Positions 9,078-17,348 of a stretch of DNA of 64,000 bases are shown one piece after another. Every line of letters begins with the position of its first letter. Position 1 is the first letter of the stretch. Made by a program: the position numbers and the translations under genes. The stretch spans positions 1 through 64,000 of the forward strand of contig NZ_JAPFQA010000001.1 in assembly GCF_027563465.1 (NCBI RefSeq), in the 5' to 3' direction. The notes beneath the pieces were generated by a model, which worked only from the letters and a program-made list of their open reading frames with translations, made no database searches and had not been told where the DNA came from. The stretch is from Mesorhizobium qingshengii (GTDB lineage Bacteria > Pseudomonadota > Alphaproteobacteria > Rhizobiales > Rhizobiaceae).

Positions 9078-10034
9078 CTACCAGCCCGGCAGGATCTGGT
9101 TCGGCTTGGTCCGCTTCATCTTGGCGAAGGCGAGGGCCGCGAAGTCGAATGTGCCGGTCTCTTCGCCCAGCGGCACGGAGATGTTGTCCAGGCTTTCCGA
9201 AATATGGCGGGCGAGCGCGTCGACGATCTCCGGTCGCGATGTCTGGCCGCGCATGATGCCGATGCGGCAATCGGGCAGGGCGCCGAAGCCGTCGGCTTCG
9301 CCCAGCACCCGCATGCCGGGCCTGAGCGCGCATTCCGGCAGCACCGAGATCGCCAGGCCCGAAAGCACCGCTGCGGTGATGACGGTTGCCGAGAAACTGG
9401 TGAACAGGATGCGATAGTCGCGGTTCTGCCTGTCGAGCACGTCGACAGCGGCGCGCCGCCAGATGCAGTTCGGCCGGCCAAAGGCCATCGGCAACGTCTG
9501 CTGCTCGTGCGTTGCATGGTTGGCCGAGGTGACCCACAGCAGCGGCTCGCGCCGCACCACTTCCGACTGGCCGCGCGTGTCGTTGTGCGTCACCAGCGCC
9601 AGATCGAGATTGCCGCGCTTGATATGTTCGACCAGCCCCGGCGTCGGTTCGCAGATGACGGTCAGTTCGACGCGCGGATTGGAGCGCGTGAACCGCGCCA
9701 TGATCTCGGGCAGGAAACGATCGGCATAGTCGTCGGGCGTGCCGATGCGGATCGTGCCTTCCAGCCGCTGGTCATCGAAGGCCGCCAGCGTTTCGCGGTT
9801 GAGATAGAGCAGCCGCCGCGCGTAGGAGAGCAGCTTGTCGCCTTCCTCGGTCAGCTTGTTGGTGCGCCCATCCTTCTCGAACAGCGGCTTGCCGATCCGC
9901 TCTTCCAGCCGGCGCATCTGCATCGATACCGCCGACTGGGTCCGGTGCACCTCTTCGGCCGCCCGGGTAAAGCTGCCTGTGTCGGCAATCGAGATGAAGG
10001 TCTGCAACTGATCGAGATCGAGCGGCGCTTTCAT
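9078..10034 (-). CDS. LysR family transcriptional regulator
   Basis: A typical LysR protein of 318 residues. The winged helix-turn-helix is at the N-terminus (LDLDQLQTFISIADTGSFTR, then AAEEVHRTQSAVSMQMRRLE) and the substrate-binding domain follows (IRIGTPDDYADRFLPEIM). The C-terminus (FAKMKRTKPNQILPGW) is longer than usual. No metabolic gene lies next to it apart from the divergent DUF1127 gene, so its target cannot be named. Confidence 0.9.
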   Translation of the reverse strand: MKAPLDLDQLQTFISIADTGSFTRAAEEVHRTQSAVSMQMRRLEERIGKPLFEKDGRTNKLTEEGDKLLSYARRLLYLNRETLAAFDDQRLEGTIRIGTPDDYADRFLPEIMARFTRSNPRVELTVICEPTPGLVEHIKRGNLDLALVTHNDTRGQSEVVRREPLLWVTSANHATHEQQTLPMAFGRPNCIWRRAAVDVLDRQNRDYRILFTSFSATVITAAVLSGLAISVLPECALRPGMRVLGEADGFGALPDCRIGIMRGQTSRPEIVDALARHISESLDNISVPLGEETGTFDFAALAFAKMKRTKPNQILPGW

Positions 10035-10201
10035 CGGTCCAATCCATCACTAGTGTTGATGCTAAAGATTAGAAACATTCGTTGGATTAATCAATCGGGC
10101 GATGGCAAATTGCCGATGTCCACATGAAGGCATGTGATTGGGACCGGAACGGTCGCTGTAGCCAGCGCTGATCGCCTGGTTTCGTCCGCCCCTACGGCGC
10201 T

Positions 10202-10286
10202 GCGCGTCCTTTGGACGCGCAAAGGACGCTGTAGCACTTTGATTTTGCGCATGATCCTTTTCCGAACCTTCGGTTCGGGGTCATGC
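10202..10286. repeat. Two adjacent hairpins of a rhizobial intergenic palindrome
   Basis: GCGCGTCC-TTT-GGACGCGC (10202-10220) is a perfect 8-bp stem. It is followed by a nested hairpin: outer arms GCATGATCC / GGTCATGC (10249-10286) and inner stem CCGAACC-TTC-GGTTCGG (10262-10278). The GCATGATC-type arms resemble the palindrome at 24864-24912. They lie directly before the ribosome site of the DUF1127 gene and could affect its mRNA. Confidence 0.6.
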
Positions 10287-10308
10287 GGCGGTCTGAAGGA
10301 GGCCGATA

Positions 10309-10599
10309 ATGACCACGTTCGATTTCGCCACCGAGACCTCGCGCATCACCTCGCGTCCGGCCGTTGCGACGCGCCTGGCAAACACCGTCTCCAACGCCTA
10401 CCGCGCCTGGAAAAACCGCCGCGCCTTCTATCGCCTCGGCGAAATGTCGGATGCCGAACTCGCCGATATCGGCCTGACGCGCGCCGACCTCCATGTCGCC
10501 ATTGACGCGCCGTTTGGCCGCGACCCGACGGCGATCTTGCGCGAAATCGCAAGCGATCGCGTCGAGACGATCGAGGATATCGCCCGCAAGGCGGCCTGA
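10309..10599 (+). CDS. DUF1127 domain protein (96 aa)
   Basis: The centre of this small protein, AYRAWKNRRAFYRLGEMSDAELADIGLTRADL, is the DUF1127 (YjiS-like) motif, an Arg-rich helical segment found in many alphaproteobacterial proteins. Short DUF1127 proteins in related bacteria influence RNA turnover and phosphate or stress physiology. This one has extra N- and C-terminal tails. A strong AAGGAGG site lies seven bases before ATG 10309, and a clear terminator follows at 10704. Transcribed alone. Confidence 0.9.
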   Translation: MTTFDFATETSRITSRPAVATRLANTVSNAYRAWKNRRAFYRLGEMSDAELADIGLTRADLHVAIDAPFGRDPTAILREIASDRVETIEDIARKAA

Positions 10600-10703
10600 C
10601 CGGCTGAGTTCCGGTCCAGTTGAACCTTTTCAGGGTTCAGCGCGACCAAGGTTCTGCAGGCTCCCCACTCCCTGCCGGTTCCCCGCCGGCCTGCCTGCAC
10701 GTT

Positions 10704-10737
10704 GCCCGGTCCTCCCAAGGACCGGGCTTTTCTTTTT
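10704..10737 (+). terminator. Rho-independent terminator
   Basis: A perfect 10-bp stem, GCCCGGTCCT / AGGACCGGGC, with a four-base loop (CCCA) is followed by TTTTCTTTTT. It ends the DUF1127 transcript and sits before the convergent DUF937 gene. Confidence 0.9.
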
Positions 10738-10771
10738 CTGCGTTGCCGAAGACCGGCCGTTGGCTTGCCGG

Positions 10772-11779
10772 CTACCGCCGGTCCATATCGCGCTTGAACT
10801 GGTCGAAGATCGTTTCCACGCCCTTCTGGTACTCGTCGCGCTGCTGGGCGCCGGTTTCGAACATCTTGCCGAACAGATCGTCGAACGGGTTCCTCGGCCG
10901 GCCGCTCGGGTTGGTCTGCGGCTGCGGTGCCTGAGGTTGCGGTGCCGGCTGTCCGCCGGGCGTGCCGAAGCCGCCGCCACCACCTTGCCGCAGCATCTCC
11001 TCGAAGATTTTCCCCAGCGGGTTGTCGCCGTAGGGGCTCTGCGTCTGTTGAGGCTGCGGTTGCGCCCGGCCTTGCGGCTGTGGCGCGCCGCCGCCGAACA
11101 TGTCCTGCAGCACCTTGCCGAGCGGATTGTCGCCATAGGGATTGGGTGCCGGTTGCGGCTGGCTTTGCGGCTGCGGCGTCCCGCCGCCGAACATGTCCTG
11201 CAAAACCTTGCCGAACGGATTGTCCATCGGATTCTGAGGCTGTGGGGCTGGGGCCTGCATGCCTACACCTTGCCGCATCATCTGCTCGATGATCTCGCCG
11301 AGCGGATTGCCGCCGCCACCGAAACCGCCTGCGGCCTGCATCTGGCCCCCCGTCAACTGGTTCGTCGTCTGCTTGAACAGTCCGCCCATCACCATCGAGG
11401 CGATCGCTGGCAGCATCTGCTGCAGGATCTGCTGGCTGACGCCGCTCGCCTGCGCCGCCTGGCTGGCCACGGCGCGCGACAGGTCCTTCGAGCCGAACAG
11501 ATGCCCCAATATGCCGTTGCCCTCGTTGACGCCTTGTGGCGAGAAGGCTCGCGTTGCGTCCTCGAAATACTTGGCGTGCTGGCCACTCGCCATCGCCGTC
11601 ATGAAGGCGCCGAGCCCATAGGGATCCGCGGTGTTGCGTTGCAGTCCCTGCGAGAAGGCCGGCAGCAATGCGGCAACCGCCGCCTGCGTCTGTTGCATCG
11701 AAAGCCCGTATTGCTGGGCAAGCGCCTGCATGCCGCTGCCATTCTGGGCCTGCGCCAACATGTCGAACAAGGTAGGCAT
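10772..11779 (-). CDS. DUF937 domain protein with Pro/Gln-rich repeat tail
   Basis: The protein (335 aa from MPTLFDMLAQ) starts with a DUF937/YidB-like domain of about 170 residues rich in Gln, Ala and Met. The C-terminal half repeats a unit like NPLGKVLQDMFGGG with PQPQ linkers three to four times, which looks like a chain of amphipathic segments joined by flexible linkers. Function unknown in the family. I used ATG 11779, preceded by a GGAGAAG ribosome site on this strand; the open frame continues upstream but only by reading opposite gshA. Confidence 0.8.
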   Translation of the reverse strand: MPTLFDMLAQAQNGSGMQALAQQYGLSMQQTQAAVAALLPAFSQGLQRNTADPYGLGAFMTAMASGQHAKYFEDATRAFSPQGVNEGNGILGHLFGSKDLSRAVASQAAQASGVSQQILQQMLPAIASMVMGGLFKQTTNQLTGGQMQAAGGFGGGGNPLGEIIEQMMRQGVGMQAPAPQPQNPMDNPFGKVLQDMFGGGTPQPQSQPQPAPNPYGDNPLGKVLQDMFGGGAPQPQGRAQPQPQQTQSPYGDNPLGKIFEEMLRQGGGGGFGTPGGQPAPQPQAPQPQTNPSGRPRNPFDDLFGKMFETGAQQRDEYQKGVETIFDQFKRDMDRR

Positions 11780-11870
11780 CGGCTTCTCCTCCGGGAAATC
11801 CTCGGCGGAGAGCCTAATTCGTTTCGATGCCCGGTTGAAGCGACTTTTGCCGCTCCCTAACGCGCAGGGG

Positions 11871-13244
11871 TCAATAGGCGTATTCCATGAACACCGGTTC
11901 GATCGAACCGCCCCAGCGTGTGTGAAAGGCGGAGAGCAGTTCCTCGGCGCTGGTGGTGCCGCGCGCGACCACTTCGTCCAAAGTGTTGAGGAACGATGTC
12001 TCGTCATAGCCGTCGCGGTTCTTCTTGCCGCGGTTCTTGAGACCCATGCGCGAGATGACCAGCACGTCACGCGCGATCTCGCGCAGCGTGGTGTTGCGGA
12101 AGGGCGCGGAAATGGCTTGTTCCGGCACGGCATTGCGCATCGCCAGCACTTCTTCATATGTCCAGCTAGAGGTCAGTGCCTCGGCGGCATCGAGCGCTGC
12201 CTCGTCATAGAGCAGCCCGACCCAGAACGCCGGCAGCGCGCAGATGCGCCGCCACGGTCCGCCGTCGGCGCCGCGCATTTCCAGAAACCGCTTCAACCGC
12301 ACGTCGGGGAACAGCGTCGACAGATGGTTCGCCCAGTCGCCCATCGTCGGCAGCCCGTCCGGCACTTCGTTGCGCGCGGCACCGGCCATGAACTGACGGA
12401 AGGTGATGTGAGTCATGTCGTGATAATGGCCGTCGCGAATGACGAAATACATCGGCACGTCGAGCGCCCATTCGACATAGTCGGCAAAGCCGAAATCGGG
12501 TGAGAAGCAGAATTCGAGCAGGCCCGAGCGCTGGTTGTCGGTGTCGCGCCAGATGTCGCCGCGCCAGCTTTGCAATCCGTTCGGGCGGCTCTCGGTGAAC
12601 GGCGAATTGGCGAACAGTGCCGTCGACAGCGGCTGCAGCTTCAGCGACACCTGCATTTTGCGCCGCATGTCGGCCTCGCTCTCGAAGTCGAGATTCACCT
12701 GGATCGTGCAGGTGCGGTACATCATGTCCAGGCCCTTGCTGCCGACCTTGGGCATGTAGCGCGTCATGATCTCGTAGCGCGACTTCGGCATTTTCGGGGT
12801 CTCGGCCAGCGACCATTTCGGGCTGCCGCCAAGGCCAAGAAAGCGGATGCCCATCGGTTCGGCGATCTCGCGCACTTGCGCCAGATGCGCATTGCCCTCG
12901 CGACAGGTTTGGTGGATCGTCTCCAGCGGCGCGCCGGACAATTCGAACTGGCCACCGGGCTCCAGCGAGATCGCACCCTGGCCTGTGGGCTCGACCAGGC
13001 CGATGATGCGGCCGTCGTCGATGATCGGATCCCAGCCGAGCTTTTCCTGCATGCCTTCGAGGATGGCGCGGATGCCGCGCTCGCCGCCATAGGGCACAGG
13101 CGCGTTGCCGTCGACATAGAACGGGAATTTCTCGTGCTCGGTGCCGATGCGCCACTTGTCGCGCGGTTTGTTGCCTTCGGCCAGGTGCTCGACGAGTTCG
13201 TCGATGCCTTCGATGGGCCTGAAATCGGTTGTGTCGCGCGCCAT
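11871..13244 (-). CDS. gshA: Glutamate-cysteine ligase
   Basis: This 457-residue enzyme joins glutamate and cysteine with ATP in the first step of glutathione synthesis. It is of the plant/alphaproteobacterial type. Family marks are WRIGTEHEKFPFY, LEPGGQFELSGAPLETIHQT, FLGLGGSPKW, PKSRYEIMTRYMPKVG and MYRTCTIQVNLDFESE. The start MARDTTDFRPIEG at 13244 gives full length. rsmE lies just upstream on the same strand, so they may be one operon. Confidence 0.95.
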   Translation of the reverse strand: MARDTTDFRPIEGIDELVEHLAEGNKPRDKWRIGTEHEKFPFYVDGNAPVPYGGERGIRAILEGMQEKLGWDPIIDDGRIIGLVEPTGQGAISLEPGGQFELSGAPLETIHQTCREGNAHLAQVREIAEPMGIRFLGLGGSPKWSLAETPKMPKSRYEIMTRYMPKVGSKGLDMMYRTCTIQVNLDFESEADMRRKMQVSLKLQPLSTALFANSPFTESRPNGLQSWRGDIWRDTDNQRSGLLEFCFSPDFGFADYVEWALDVPMYFVIRDGHYHDMTHITFRQFMAGAARNEVPDGLPTMGDWANHLSTLFPDVRLKRFLEMRGADGGPWRRICALPAFWVGLLYDEAALDAAEALTSSWTYEEVLAMRNAVPEQAISAPFRNTTLREIARDVLVISRMGLKNRGKKNRDGYDETSFLNTLDEVVARGTTSAEELLSAFHTRWGGSIEPVFMEYAY

Positions 13245-13348
13245 GGTTCAACCCTCAAAGGCGATCAGACGATCGCCGGCGGTAAATGGACGAAATGTCA
13301 GCAGCCGATCAAGCGAAAAATCCTGAGCCAGAGGTCAAGTGGAATTGA

Positions 13349-14083
13349 TCACCAGTCTCCGACCGTTGCCTGGATCACCGCAAGTGCGGCCACCGCCGCC
13401 GTATCGGCGCGCAGGATCCGAGGGCCAAGCGGAATGGCTGTCACGAAGGGCAGGGCGCGCAGTATCTTGCGCTCGTCATCGGAGAAGCCGCCCTCCGGCC
13501 CGACCAGCAGCCCAAGCTTCTTCTCCGTCACCGCCTGCAGGGCAGGCAGCGGATTGTTGGTCGCGGCGTCCTCGTCGCAGAAGATCAGCCGCCGCTCTCT
13601 GTCCCAGCCGGTCAGCAGGCGATCGAATTTTTCCGCTTCGCGCACATCCGGCACCGCCAGGATGCCGCATTGCTCGGCCGCCTCGACAACATTGGCGCGC
13701 AGGCGATCGATGGAAGGCTTGGCCACTTGCGTGTGCTGGGTGACGACAGGCTGCAGGATGCCGGCGCCCATCTCGACCGCCTTCTGCACGAGATAGTCGA
13801 GCCGGCCCTGCTTCAGCGGCGCGAAACAATAGACGAGATCGGGCAGCGGCGGCTGCGGCCGTTGCGGGACCAGCACTTTCAGCCGCACCGCCCTTTTTGT
13901 TTTCGCTGATATGGCCGCCGACCACTCGCCGTCACGCCCGTTGAACACAAGGATCTCCGCGCCTTCGCCGAGCCGCAGCACATGCATGAGATAATGGCTT
14001 TGCTGCTGACCGGCATCGAACTCGGCATCCGCCCCGAGATCGTCGGGCACGAACAGGCGTTGCATCTTGTAGTTGGCGCGCAT
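13349..14083 (-). CDS. rsmE: 16S rRNA (uracil1498-N3)-methyltransferase
   Basis: At 244 residues this matches RsmE, a SPOUT-fold enzyme that methylates U1498 of 16S rRNA with SAM. The N-terminal PUA-like part starts [10 protein letters not shown], and the knot region carries [17 protein letters not shown] and [19 protein letters not shown] chose ATG 14083 ([11 protein letters not shown]); the longer frame adds unconserved residues. Upstream of gshA on the same strand. Confidence 0.95.
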   Translation of the reverse strand: MRANYKMQRLFVPDDLGADAEFDAGQQQSHYLMHVLRLGEGAEILVFNGRDGEWSAAISAKTKRAVRLKVLVPQRPQPPLPDLVYCFAPLKQGRLDYLVQKAVEMGAGILQPVVTQHTQVAKPSIDRLRANVVEAAEQCGILAVPDVREAEKFDRLLTGWDRERRLIFCDEDAATNNPLPALQAVTEKKLGLLVGPEGGFSDDERKILRALPFVTAIPLGPRILRADTAAVAALAVIQATVGDW

Positions 14084-14237
14084 CGCCGAGGAATGGGCGA
14101 GCGGGCCGCCGACGTCAAGCCATGCGTGCCGGCCGTGCCGCAAAGACGACACGGCACTGTCGGAATACCGATGCCGGTCTTTTGCTCCATCGCGCAGTCT
14201 GGCTGGAGTGCAGGATAACGCGATCCGGAGACCTGGA

Positions 14238-14633
14238 GTGGACAGGATTACACGAGGCGGCTGTTTGTGCGGTGCCGTCAGCTATGAATTGACCGGTGAA
14301 CTACGTCCGATCGTTGCTTGCCATTGCAATCAGTGCAGAAAGGCAACCGGCCATTTCGGGGCGGCCACGCAGGTTGAACAGAAGCAGGCGACCATCACCG
14401 GCGACACGCTGCGCTGGTTCAGATCGTCCGAACATGCCGAGCGCGGCTTCTGCTCCATATGCGGTGGAAATCTGTTCTGGCGCCGGTTTGGCAGCCCGTT
14501 CATTTCCGTCTGGGCCGGGACCATAGACGGCAAGACCGGTCTGAAAATGGAAAGCCAGTTGTATCCGGAATCCGCAGGCGACTACTACGACTTGCCGGCG
14601 ATACCCGTGGTGCCGCAATCGGAATTGAAGTAG
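14238..14633 (+). CDS. GFA/CENP-V family zinc protein
   Basis: The product (131 aa) has the glutathione-dependent formaldehyde-activating (GFA) pattern: [11 protein letters not shown] near the N-terminus, [12 protein letters not shown], and [11 protein letters not shown], giving the usual set of zinc-binding cysteines. Most family members have no proven reaction. GTG 14238 is preferred because GGAG lies seven bases upstream and the conserved region starts immediately after. Confidence 0.88.
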   Translation: MDRITRGGCLCGAVSYELTGELRPIVACHCNQCRKATGHFGAATQVEQKQATITGDTLRWFRSSEHAERGFCSICGGNLFWRRFGSPFISVWAGTIDGKTGLKMESQLYPESAGDYYDLPAIPVVPQSELK

Positions 14634-14642
14634 CGCCGCTGG

Positions 14643-15278
14643 TCAGTCCGCCCAAACCGGACGATATCCGGCGCCAAGCACGGCAACGGTCGTCGTAGGC
14701 GTAATCATGAACGGATCGACAAGCTCGGGCGCATCGAGACCGATCGCCGGTCTGTAACCGCCGAAACCCCAGGGCAGCGCCGCACCGTCACGCAGCGCGT
14801 AGGGCCTGTCGCCGGCTGCGATCATCGTGCCGTCCGGCAGGGCCGCCAGCGACGCGTTATCGAGCTTCACTGCTTGCCCACCGGACGCCAGCCGTTCCTT
14901 GTGCAGCCGCTTGTCCACCTGCGGCGCGCGCGGCTCGGCAATGCCAAAGGCTTCGCCGAAACGGTGGACAAAGTCCTTGGCCCGTTCGCGCCGGCAATAG
15001 AAGCAGGGGCGGTGCCCGGCAGCCAGCGCCGTCACCTCGTCGAGGAAGAACAGCTCGGTCCAGCCGGCCTTGCCACCGGGCCTGTTGCGGCCCATCGGCT
15101 CGCGCCGCACGTTGCGGAACTCACAGACGCAGATGATCCAGGCTTGAAGCGCCCAGCGCTTTTTCAGCAGCGTCTTCGTTTCGGGATCATGGATGATGCC
15201 GCGATTGCCCATGAACAGGCCGCGCTCGGGCACGGCGTACAAGGCGCCGAACGGGTCGACCCGGTTTTGCAGTGGCAT
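14643..15278 (-). CDS. Uncharacterised conserved protein with a CxxC pair (211 aa)
   Basis: I do not recognise a named domain. The protein starts MPLQNRVDPFGALYAV, has GNRGIIHDPETKTLLKKRW and an ELFFLDEVTALAAGHRPCFYC-type segment (CFYCRRERAKDF), which could bind a metal in the manner of a treble-clef or HNH-like finger, but no full nuclease motif is seen. ATG 15278 has a GGGAG ribosome site upstream; a frame start exists at 15299. No signal peptide. Convergent with the GFA gene. Confidence 0.75.
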   Translation of the reverse strand: MPLQNRVDPFGALYAVPERGLFMGNRGIIHDPETKTLLKKRWALQAWIICVCEFRNVRREPMGRNRPGGKAGWTELFFLDEVTALAAGHRPCFYCRRERAKDFVHRFGEAFGIAEPRAPQVDKRLHKERLASGGQAVKLDNASLAALPDGTMIAAGDRPYALRDGAALPWGFGGYRPAIGLDAPELVDPFMITPTTTVAVLGAGYRPVWAD

Positions 15279-15364
15279 AGCTTTCTCCCAAATGCGCATC
15301 TTGGCTGCAAGGCCGGCGGCATGATATCGCTCGTCGCATCTTTTTCATGTCAGCAGGGTTTTCC

Positions 15365-16063
15365 ATGCGGGTGCTGGTGGTCCAGAACTACGACAATACC
15401 GGCCTCGGTCAGCTCGGCGCCGCTCTTGCGGAAGCCGGCGCCGACCTCGATCTGCGCCTCCCTTACAGAGGCGATCCGCTGCCGGATGACGCGGCCGAAC
15501 ATGACGCCTTGGTGGTGCTCGGCGGCGGTCAGAATGCACTGGCCGATGATGAATATCCCTATTTCCCGGCGCTGCTCGAACTGACCCGCGATTTCGCCGG
15601 CAAGGATCGCGCCGTGCTCGGCATATGCCTCGGCAGCCAACTCGTTGCCCGCGCCTTTGGAGGCGAGAACCGCATCGGCGGCGCCAATGAGTTCGGCTGG
15701 CGCGGTGTGTCGCTGACGTCGGATGCAAAGGCCGATCCGGTGCTGGCTGAGCTGCCGGAAGAATTCCCGATCTTCCAGTGGCACGACGACACCTTCGTGC
15801 TGCCTGAGAACGCCGTGCGGCTTGCCGGCAACGATGTCGCCGAGAACCAGGCGTTTCGCGTCGGCCGCGCCGTCTACGGCTTCCAGTTCCATTTCGAGGC
15901 CGATCGGCCGATGGTGCAGGACTGGAGTTCATCCTTCGCGCCGACCATCGCCGCGCGCCACCCCGACTGGGCCGGCAAGCTCGATGGCGAAATGGCCCGC
16001 AACGGGCCTGACGCGGACGCTGCTGGCCTCGCCATTGCCCGCGCCTGGGTGGCGACGATCTGA
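15365..16063 (+). CDS. Class I glutamine amidotransferase-like protein
   Basis: This 232-residue protein is a stand-alone GATase domain. The nucleophile elbow is GICLGSQL (Cys), the catalytic His is in FQFHFEAD, and YDNTGLGQLG starts the fold. Related proteins (GuaA-like GATase1 and gamma-glutamyl hydrolases such as PuuD) act on glutamine or gamma-glutamyl compounds. No synthetase partner is adjacent, so the substrate is open. ATG 15347 is possible; 15365 has a better-placed AGGG. Confidence 0.85.
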   Translation: MRVLVVQNYDNTGLGQLGAALAEAGADLDLRLPYRGDPLPDDAAEHDALVVLGGGQNALADDEYPYFPALLELTRDFAGKDRAVLGICLGSQLVARAFGGENRIGGANEFGWRGVSLTSDAKADPVLAELPEEFPIFQWHDDTFVLPENAVRLAGNDVAENQAFRVGRAVYGFQFHFEADRPMVQDWSSSFAPTIAARHPDWAGKLDGEMARNGPDADAAGLAIARAWVATI

Positions 16064-16082
16064 GCGGTCGCCCCTGCGCACT

Positions 16083-16110
16083 CGCGGCGTGACATACGCG
16101 GCGTGACATA
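16083..16110 (+). repeat. Perfect 14-bp tandem duplication
   Basis: CGCGGCGTGACATA occurs twice, head to tail, just after the GATase gene. It may be a slippage product or a pair of protein-binding sites. The rest of 16064-16361 holds no gene that I can see. Confidence 0.85.
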
Positions 16111-16361
16111 ATTGGCACGCGGCGGTGAATCCGCCTGGGGAAAACCGCTTTCATCCTTGGCTTGTGGCCGCCCGCCATCCTAGAAGGCGCGCGCTCCGCA
16201 TCGGCAGTGCAACCGCGATGAACCTTTTGTGTGACCCGCGCGACACACCGCCGATACAGAACACACCTAGAAGCGCGAAATCGTCGAAACTTTGAAGCGA
16301 ATTCTCCGTTTCAACGCATTGGTAACCACCTCGTGAACAGATGCCGAAAGCTCAACAAGAG

Positions 16362-16502
16362 ATGACTTCCGTGAAAGCAGCGCTTCTGTCCTTTGCCATG
16401 CTGTCAGCCATTGTGCTTTGCGGTCTGGGTATCTATGCCGCCGACGCAGCCAGCAACCACAACGCCGTCGACGGTTACGGCGTCACCGCCTCACTGCGCT
16501 AA
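16362..16502 (+). CDS. Small exported or membrane peptide (46 aa)
   Basis: ATG 16362 opens MTSVKAALLSFAMLSAIVLC, a basic start followed by a hydrophobic stretch, then GLGIYAADAASNHNAVDGYGVTASLR and TAA. The hydrophobic core of about 18 residues and the Ala-rich exit suggest a signal peptide with a short mature part, or a one-pass membrane peptide. An in-frame ATG at 16341 would add seven residues. The ribosome site is weak (AAGAG, very close). Small alphaproteobacterial exported proteins like this are common. Function unknown. Confidence 0.5.
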   Translation: MTSVKAALLSFAMLSAIVLCGLGIYAADAASNHNAVDGYGVTASLR

Positions 16503-16507
16503 AAGCT

Positions 16508-16539
16508 GGAGCGTCTTTCGCGTCCTCGGACGCGGACGC
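16508..16539. terminator. Possible bidirectional stem-loop
   Basis: Outer arms GAGCGTC / GACGCTC enclose CGCGTCCTCGGACGCG, which can itself fold. It lies between the convergent small-peptide gene and the phosphatase gene. No clear T-run follows, so terminator function is a guess. Confidence 0.4.
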
Positions 16540-17313
16540 TCATGCTTCCCTTATCGCCATTTCCAGGATGCGTTTGTCCGTGCCGTCGACGACGAGCGCG
16601 CTCAGCATGCCTGACTGCCAGGCAAGCGTGTCGACATTGACACGATTGGCCATCACCTCGGCCCCCGGTACCGGCGTGTGGCCGTGCACCACGATCTTCG
16701 GATAGAGGCCGGAATGGTTGTGGAAGACGTCGCGGATCCAGATCAGATCCTGTGGGGTTTGGCTCTCGAGGGGGATGCCTGGCCTGATGCCGGCATGGCA
16801 GAAGAAAAAGTCGCCGAAACTCACTGAGAATGGCAGCGACCGCAGGAAGTCGATATGGCTTTGCGGCACGGCCTCGACCAGGGCTTGATGTCCCTTGCGC
16901 ATGGCGGCCTCGGCCTTGCCGAACCACGCGCTGGTGCCCTCGATAATTTCCACGCCATAGGATTGCGCCGTCTGGATGCCGCCAAAACGGATGAAAAGCC
17001 CTTCCGGGTCGGGGGTTTTGAGAAAATCGAGAAAACCGATGTCGTGGTTGCCGGCCAGCACCAGATGACGCGGATCGCGTTGCCGCGCTTCGATCAGGAA
17101 GTCGATCACGCCCTTCGAGTCTGGTCCGCGGTCGACATAGTCGCCAAGATGAATGACGCGCCAGTCGGCCGGCGCCTCCCGCTCGATCTCTGAATTGATG
17201 CGCTGATGCATGGCGGCCAGCAGGTCGAGCCGGCCATGCACGTCGCCAATCGCGTAAAGACGCACGCCGTCCGGCCCACGCGCGTCTAGAAAATGAATGC
17301 CGGGTTCTGCCAA
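16540..17313 (-). CDS. Serine/threonine-type metallophosphoesterase
   Basis: This 257-residue protein has the dinuclear-metal phosphatase motifs in order: AIGDVHGR, HLGDYVDRGPDS, LAGNHDIGFLD, CHAGIRPG and VHGHTPV. It resembles bacterial PPP-type protein phosphatases and ApaH-like enzymes; the third motif has GNHD where PPP enzymes usually have GNHE. Cytosolic. The lldD gene lies upstream on the same strand but separated. Confidence 0.9.
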   Translation of the reverse strand: MAEPGIHFLDARGPDGVRLYAIGDVHGRLDLLAAMHQRINSEIEREAPADWRVIHLGDYVDRGPDSKGVIDFLIEARQRDPRHLVLAGNHDIGFLDFLKTPDPEGLFIRFGGIQTAQSYGVEIIEGTSAWFGKAEAAMRKGHQALVEAVPQSHIDFLRSLPFSVSFGDFFFCHAGIRPGIPLESQTPQDLIWIRDVFHNHSGLYPKIVVHGHTPVPGAEVMANRVNVDTLAWQSGMLSALVVDGTDKRILEMAIREA

Positions 17314-17348
17314 CGTCTCGTTGTCTCCGTGGTCAGGCCGTCACGGAC

